In this document: in pieces, positions 59,494 through 64,000 of the stretch
Layout: every line of letters begins with the position of its first letter
How positions within the stretch are numbered: the stretch's first letter is position 1
The notes under the pieces: generated by a model
The model's input: only the letters and a program-made list of their open reading frames with translations
What the model was told of the DNA's origin: nothing
The model's database searches: none
DNA from: Dyadobacter luticola
Lineage (GTDB): Bacteria; Bacteroidota; Bacteroidia; Cytophagales; Spirosomataceae
Length of the DNA: 64,000 nt
NCBI RefSeq assembly: GCF_005860805.1
Contig: NZ_VCEJ01000004.1
Location: 806,001 to 870,000, forward strand
Reading direction: 5' to 3'
Program-made: the position numbers and the translations under genes

Positions 59494-61839
59494 ATGTTGA
59501 AAAAATTACTGTTACTCCTAATTGTTACCATCCAACTGGCCGCCGCGCAAGATGCCTACTACTCCACGAAGGACGGCAAGTATCCGATTTGGTATTCCAA
59601 GACGAAAATCCTCGTCAGATTTTCAAATGTCAATGATTGGCGACCTGAGCAAATTTCAGGCAAGGCTAGGAGTATAGATCCTGTACAAAGCATTCCGGAT
59701 ATGGCGTATGTCGTTTTCGATTCGCTAACGTCAGATACAGAATTCAAACTTGCATTGGTAAATCTTCGTCGAAGCACCCAAGTTAAATCAGCTCATCCTA
59801 TGCTGGTTAGCGAATCGGGTGATGAAATTGCCGGATTGTCTGATCGAATCGTTGCCCGACCGAAAAGAAATGTTTTGACTGAAAATGTTTTGAATGCTTT
59901 TCAGAAATTCTCTTTAAGTATCGAAGCTGAGGATACGGATTCGAAAAAAAATTATTTTTTGGGCGGCCAGTTGGCAAGCGATAATCCCGTTGAAGCTTGT
60001 GAAAAACTGGAAACTACTGGCCTATTTGAATTCGTACGGCCAGATTATCTTCGATTTGTGGAGCTGGCAGGTAACCCAAATGACCCGCTCTTTGCCAGCA
60101 ACTGGGGCCTGGCCAAAATGAAATTGCCGGAAGCTTGGGACATTACTACGGGCTGCTCCAATATTAAAATCGCGATTATTGACGATGGTGTGCAGCTCAA
60201 CCACCCGGACTTGCAGTCCAATTTGTTGCCAGGATTTGACGCAACTCCGTATAACACAAATGGCGGAACGGTAGCGGGAGAGGAGCAGCATGGAACAAGC
60301 TGCGCGGGTTTTGCGGCGGCGAAAGGAAATAACGGAATTGGAACTGCGGGAGCCGCGTATAATAGTAAGATTATTCCAATCAGGGCATTTGGAACCAAAC
60401 CGGACGGCAGTTTGCGGACGGAAACGTTGGATTCATACATTGCTGCGGCGATCAATCATGCCATCAATGTTAAGAATGCGGATATCCTAAGTATGTCCTG
60501 GGGAATTACGCCAAGTGCTGCACCAGTCAATCAAAATCCACTTATTGAAGCTGCTTTGAATAATGCTGCTTTGAATGGTCGCGGAGGGAAAGGCGCATTT
60601 CTGGTAACGAGTTCCGGAAACAAGGGTCTTAACTATCTGGCGCCGCTGCCTGGAAATGTAAAGGATGTTTTTGTTGTAGGCGCTTCCAAATCAAATGATA
60701 TGCGTTGGGAGGGTTCCAATGGACCGTCTCACCGAATCGATGTAGCTGCGCCTGGCGCTTACGTAACTACAAAAGATGCCGGTCAGTATAACAATCAGCC
60801 TTCTGAAAGTGCCACTTCCTGGGCGGCGCCTTCGGTTGCCGGAATTGCTGCTTTGATTCTTTCAGTTAATCCAAACTTGACCCAAACGCAAGTTCGGAGA
60901 ATCATTGCTGAAACTTGCGACAAAGTTGGAGGCTACAATTATGTGGTTGGAAATGGCTCAACATTCGCGGATTTGTCGCATAACAATGATCTCGGTTACG
61001 GTAGAGTAAATGCTTTGCGAGCAGTCGAAAAAGCCGCAGGCGCGCCGATTATCGGACCAGATTTGATTTGCGGCAATGGTGGGTATACGCTGACGCAATT
61101 TCCTGCTGGCTCGTCCGCTGTCTGGTCTGCATCTGCCGGACTGACAATGGCTGGTAACCTGGCAACCCGCCAGGGAGGTTATAGCGGTGCGGGTAATATT
61201 TTTGCAACTTTAACCATTCCAAATGCTTGCGCGACGGTAAAAATTAAGCGGACTGTTTGGGTCGGCAATCCAAATATTACCAAAACAGTAAACGGTGTAG
61301 TGAGCGGAACTACCTCTGTGAATGCCGGCGGGCTCTATAATCTGGCGGCAACTTCGTCGAGTCCTTCATCAAATTTTAATTATAACAATTACGCTGGCTC
61401 GGGCGATATGGCGATAGACATTTACAGTCCGATTAGTCCGAGCACGCAAATGTATGTCCTGGCAAATTCAACAACCGGACTACGCAAAGTCAAACTTACT
61501 GCAACAAATAGCTGCGGCAATTATTCCGAAGATTTCGTATTTTATCTTTCATCCGGAATGTTAAAAGTCTATCCTAATCCGGTGAAGGATTACATAACAT
61601 TAGAATTTGCAACTGCTGAAATTGAAGAAACTATTCCAGATCAAATTCAAATATTTAGTGAAAGTTCGGCCAATCCTGCGATGATAGTTTTTGCAAAACA
61701 AGCACTTACAAAACAAGGCGACGGAAATAAAATGTTAATTTCTGTCGGTGATCTTCCTCGCGGCGTTTATTATTTGCATTTGCTTTTTGAAAAGGGAAAA
61801 AGTGAGCGGGTTGAAAAAGTGCGGATTGTTTTAAATTAA
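59494..61839 (+). CDS. Secreted S8 subtilisin-like serine protease with T9SS C-terminal sorting domain
   Basis: A 781-residue protein with a signal peptide (MLKKLLLLLIVTIQLAAAQ) and an inhibitor-like prodomain to about residue 195. In the catalytic domain, Asp230 lies in KIAIIDDGVQLNHPD, His266 in EEQHGTSCAGFAAAKGN, the oxyanion Asn in LVTSSGNKG and Ser442 in ATSWAAPSVAGIAALI. A beta-sandwich region follows, and a type A sorting domain starts at MLKVYPNPVKDYITLEFATA and ends VEKVRIVLN. The sorting domain sends it through the SprA channel to the cell surface or medium. It has Trp instead of the usual Met after the nucleophile. The outer-membrane protein gene follows after 14 bases. Confidence 0.93.
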   Translation: MLKKLLLLLIVTIQLAAAQDAYYSTKDGKYPIWYSKTKILVRFSNVNDWRPEQISGKARSIDPVQSIPDMAYVVFDSLTSDTEFKLALVNLRRSTQVKSAHPMLVSESGDEIAGLSDRIVARPKRNVLTENVLNAFQKFSLSIEAEDTDSKKNYFLGGQLASDNPVEACEKLETTGLFEFVRPDYLRFVELAGNPNDPLFASNWGLAKMKLPEAWDITTGCSNIKIAIIDDGVQLNHPDLQSNLLPGFDATPYNTNGGTVAGEEQHGTSCAGFAAAKGNNGIGTAGAAYNSKIIPIRAFGTKPDGSLRTETLDSYIAAAINHAINVKNADILSMSWGITPSAAPVNQNPLIEAALNNAALNGRGGKGAFLVTSSGNKGLNYLAPLPGNVKDVFVVGASKSNDMRWEGSNGPSHRIDVAAPGAYVTTKDAGQYNNQPSESATSWAAPSVAGIAALILSVNPNLTQTQVRRIIAETCDKVGGYNYVVGNGSTFADLSHNNDLGYGRVNALRAVEKAAGAPIIGPDLICGNGGYTLTQFPAGSSAVWSASAGLTMAGNLATRQGGYSGAGNIFATLTIPNACATVKIKRTVWVGNPNITKTVNGVVSGTTSVNAGGLYNLAATSSSPSSNFNYNNYAGSGDMAIDIYSPISPSTQMYVLANSTTGLRKVKLTATNSCGNYSEDFVFYLSSGMLKVYPNPVKDYITLEFATAEIEETIPDQIQIFSESSANPAMIVFAKQALTKQGDGNKMLISVGDLPRGVYYLHLLFEKGKSERVEKVRIVLN

Positions 61840-61853
61840 ACTATTATAGGGCT

Positions 61854-62519
61854 ATGAAAGCATTGATCATTCTATCAGCAATCGCCACATTAAATGTCTC
61901 GAACATTCATGCACAAAAAACCGCGCGCTGGGAGTTTGGAGCGCAGGTTGATCTTGGGAAAGACTGGTATCACCGGAATTATTATGGGTTAGAGTCGATA
62001 CCAAACGGATACATTCAGAATTTTCCTTCCTATCATTCTACCGGGGCGGGCATATTTGCCGAGCGCGTGTTGAATCAAAAGTTTTCTCTTCTCGGTCAAC
62101 TGAATTATTTACAAAAGAAAATGCCCGCGGATATGTTTGGCGAGCGTAGTTCGACTGGTTCGCGATGGGTCACCAAAGAAATTCATCATCGTGGGGCTGT
62201 GGACTTTGGGCTACGCTGGTATGTCAATCCAAAATCACAAATCAGATTTTTTGTTGATGGAAAGTTGGGCGCGAATATGCTGGTTGCCGCTGTGCAACAT
62301 GTTGAGGGTTTTGGAAAGGTGGTAACCCGGGATGCTTTTGGTTATAGACGTGTAAATCCGGTAGGTTCAGCGTCGGCAGGAGTCAAATGGCGGCGTCTGG
62401 CAATTTCAGCGGAGTATAGAAGAGATTTGGCAGCGGTAAAAAGAGAGCGAAGTGCGACGGGGATTAAAAGTCAAACGTTAGTTGGGAAAGCAGCATTGAC
62501 TTTGTTTAAGGCTCCCTAA
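61854..62519 (+). CDS. Outer-membrane beta-barrel protein
   Basis: A 221-residue protein with a signal peptide (MKALIILSAIATLNVSNIHA) and amphipathic, aromatic-rich strands: RWEFGAQVDLGKDWYHRNYY, FSLLGQLNYLQKKM, FGLRWYVNPKSQIRFFVDGK, ending RRLAISAEYRRDLAAVKRER and LVGKAALTLFKAP. This fits an eight-strand porin-like (OMP_b-brl) barrel of about 200 residues. It is cotranscribed with the subtilase upstream; a functional link, such as anchoring or processing, is a guess. A hairpin follows the stop. Confidence 0.82.
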   Translation: MKALIILSAIATLNVSNIHAQKTARWEFGAQVDLGKDWYHRNYYGLESIPNGYIQNFPSYHSTGAGIFAERVLNQKFSLLGQLNYLQKKMPADMFGERSSTGSRWVTKEIHHRGAVDFGLRWYVNPKSQIRFFVDGKLGANMLVAAVQHVEGFGKVVTRDAFGYRRVNPVGSASAGVKWRRLAISAEYRRDLAAVKRERSATGIKSQTLVGKAALTLFKAP

Positions 62520-62528
62520 CAACTGCTT

Positions 62529-62568
62529 GTCGAGTCTTTATATGCACTTTTCATAAACTCGACCGATT
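62529..62568 (+). terminator. Hairpin after the outer-membrane protein gene
   Basis: GTCGAGT (62529-62535) pairs with ACTCGAC (62557-62563) across a 21-base A/T-rich loop and is followed by CGATTTTTAAG. It lies 9 bases after the stop of the plus-strand gene. The long loop makes it a moderate terminator. Confidence 0.5.
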
Positions 62569-62602
62569 TTTAAGCGTTTTTCACAGTCATTAAGCATTAT
62601 TC

Positions 62603-62634
62603 ATAAAAAAAGTGAGCAGCGTGTATCGCTGCTC
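62603..62634 (-). terminator. Terminator of the minus-strand oxidoreductase gene
   Basis: GAGCAGCG (62614-62621) and CGCTGCTC (62627-62634) form a perfect 8-bp stem with a 5-base loop. On the minus strand it is followed by ACTTTTTTTATG (62613-62602), a canonical Rho-independent terminator about 50 bases after the stop codon. Confidence 0.8.
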
Positions 62635-62642
62635 GCCCTCAT

Positions 62643-62687
62643 CTTGTCACCCTGAGCGCACGGGGCCGCCCGGCGGTCGAAGGGTCA
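62643..62687. repeat. Third interspersed repeat copy, with altered centre, overlapping a stop codon
   Basis: CTTGTCACCCTGAGCG at the left and GTCGAAGGGTCAC at the right match the CCCT/AGGG subtype of the repeat, but the centre is replaced by a GC-rich CACGGGGCCGCCCGGCG. On the minus strand the right end supplies the TGA stop of the oxidoreductase gene (62687-62685). Confidence 0.7.
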
Positions 62688-64000
62688 CTTCGCCCGCTTC
62701 AGCGCCTCCGTCGTCAACCAATACTTCGCAATCATATTCGGCACTTCCCACTCCGGCAGCTTTCCAGCCTTCAAGTATTCCATATACTTATTCGCCACCT
62801 GAGCAAAATGCGACTCGTGCCCGGTATCATATTTCGCCGGAATAGAAATTTCCCAGCCGGCAGCAATCTTTTTCAATTCCACACCCGGATGCTTATCCTG
62901 CACAGTTTTGAATGCTGCCGCCACCGCGTCTTCGTAAGCCTTCGATTTGTCCTTGGTTTCAATGTAAAGAACAGGCTTATACTTCTGCTCGGCGCCCTGG
63001 CGGACGACCAGGTTGGATTTTGAGCCTTTCATGATCGAATAATGCGTATCGCCGGTGCCTTCCGGGGCCTGGAATTTCCAGAGCACGGACACTTTTGCAT
63101 TCACACCTTTCAGCTTGTAGTTCATTTCACCATTCGAATACACATTCAAAATCGTATCCTTCACGTCTTTTTTCAGGAAGTCGGGGAAAGTTTCGCTTTT
63201 AGTCACAAGTTTAAATTGCGATGGCGTCAGCTGGGTAGCGGTACGTTTGGCAGAGATTAATTCAATGTCTTTCTGATAATCCAAAGCTACATCCGGAAAT
63301 GCGCTCCACTGGACCAGGTCAACCAAATGCGTCGTCACGTCCACCATGCCTTCACCCTGCTGTTTTACATCAAAAAACCAGGTCGGACGGACCAGCGGCT
63401 CGCCGGAAATGTATTTGAAATAATGGTGCACACTTTCCTTCATCACTGCCGGACTTTCGGGCGTACCTTTTTGCAGCTCGCCAAAAATCTCGGGAAGTGC
63501 AGCCAGCTCACGTTGCAGCGTGTTGGTGATCTCATAACGCTCGGTCATGATATCGTACAGCAACACATTGTTCTTTTTCGCACTCTCAAATGCCTCTTTC
63601 AATTTATCAAAACCCGCTGCATCGATTGCCATCGGTTTATCGGCCAGCACATTCAATTTCGCATCGACCGAACGTTTGATATAATCCGTTTTCTTCTGAT
63701 TATTTCCAGCCAAAACCACCACATTACCTTTTTTCTCAGCCAGCATTTTGTCCATGAAATCCGCGCCGGTATAAACTTCCTCCTTCCAATGCGTCGGATT
63801 TTCAGGCGCTGAGTTGTATTTCTCTACCTTATCAAGATAAGCCTTCACGTCCGGTCCTTCGGTCGCATACACATGCACCACCGAATCCACATCGTCATAC
63901 ATCGATTTCTGAACCAGTGCGGCGTGGAAATGTCCCGGCTCAACTACGATCAGGCTCAGCGGTTTTTTCGTCTCCTCTTTTGCTTCCTCTTTCTTCGAAT
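62685..64000 (-). CDS. Gfo/Idh/MocA-type oxidoreductase (partial, 5' end beyond the right edge)
   Basis: The open frame reaches the window edge, so the N-terminus is missing; about 438 residues are present. The Rossmann part reads SLIVVEPGHFHAALVQKSMY, then VHVYATEGPDVKAYL, KGNVVVLAGNNQKKTDYI and VLADKPMAID, which is the EKP-type cofactor and substrate motif. The second half has WFFDVKQQGEGMVDVTTHLV, equivalent to the GGG..D..H motif with the catalytic His, and a putative C-terminal domain ending YWLTTEALKRAK. The variant G-x-G-H-F-H sequence is typical of the large secreted or periplasmic sugar-oxidoreductase subgroup. An internal Met at 63902 is not the start. The substrate is unknown. Confidence 0.85.
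   Translation of the reverse strand, partial: SKKEEAKEETKKPLSLIVVEPGHFHAALVQKSMYDDVDSVVHVYATEGPDVKAYLDKVEKYNSAPENPTHWKEEVYTGADFMDKMLAEKKGNVVVLAGNNQKKTDYIKRSVDAKLNVLADKPMAIDAAGFDKLKEAFESAKKNNVLLYDIMTERYEITNTLQRELAALPEIFGELQKGTPESPAVMKESVHHYFKYISGEPLVRPTWFFDVKQQGEGMVDVTTHLVDLVQWSAFPDVALDYQKDIELISAKRTATQLTPSQFKLVTKSETFPDFLKKDVKDTILNVYSNGEMNYKLKGVNAKVSVLWKFQAPEGTGDTHYSIMKGSKSNLVVRQGAEQKYKPVLYIETKDKSKAYEDAVAAAFKTVQDKHPGVELKKIAAGWEISIPAKYDTGHESHFAQVANKYMEYLKAGKLPEWEVPNMIAKYWLTTEALKRAK

Overview
The window reads as chromosome of a gliding Bacteroidota of the order Cytophagales (Dyadobacter/Spirosoma-like; this is inferred, no 16S is present). The support is two SusC/SusD pairs, the type IX secretion and gliding genes sprA, gldE and gldF, a T9SS-sorted subtilase, and exact TAnnTTTG promoter elements in front of several genes. 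No rRNA, tRNA, CRISPR array or transposase gene was seen.

Layout. 0.2-6 kb: housekeeping genes (TPR protein, HU, mutY, an oxidoreductase, ssb, gldE). 5.9-12.9 kb, minus strand: a signal-controlled nutrient-uptake operon of ECF sigma, FecR anti-sigma, SusC with an STN domain, SusD and a lipocalin-like lipoprotein. 13-21.9 kb: guaB, dedA, a ComA-type phosphosulfolactate synthase, a thioesterase, an ABC exporter, mazG with thiamine pyrophosphokinase, and an M1 peptidase. 22-33.6 kb, minus strand: a polysaccharide utilization locus with a membrane-anchored one-component regulator, SusC, SusD, a LamG lipoprotein and two GH144-like (Glycoamylase domain) enzymes, which suggests a beta-1,2-glucan substrate. 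33.6-52 kb: mdh, a YkvA-like protein, tatA, gatA, a LysM lytic transglycosylase, then the conserved ruvA-sprA-gcvH block, a dihydroorotase homologue lacking its metal-binding histidines, two DUF4199 membrane proteins, gldF and an ECF sigma/RskA anti-sigma pair.

52-59.4 kb is the accessory region. A GC-rich FAD oxidoreductase is followed by a compact, visibly AT-rich three-gene operon (53933-56857). It encodes two proteins with PD-(D/E)XK nuclease signatures and one unrecognised protein. This operon abuts a truncated, frameshifted, stop-containing remnant of a MNT-type nucleotidyltransferase and its upstream XRE regulator. Interspersed palindromic repeats flank the block at 52.1, 57.7 and 62.6 kb, and a small orphan gene has a decayed second copy on the far side of an aminotransferase gene. 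The three-gene operon is the best candidate here for an undescribed, possibly anti-phage, system.

59.5-64 kb: a secreted subtilase with a T9SS sorting domain, an outer-membrane beta-barrel protein and the 3' part of a second Gfo/Idh/MocA oxidoreductase that runs off the right edge.
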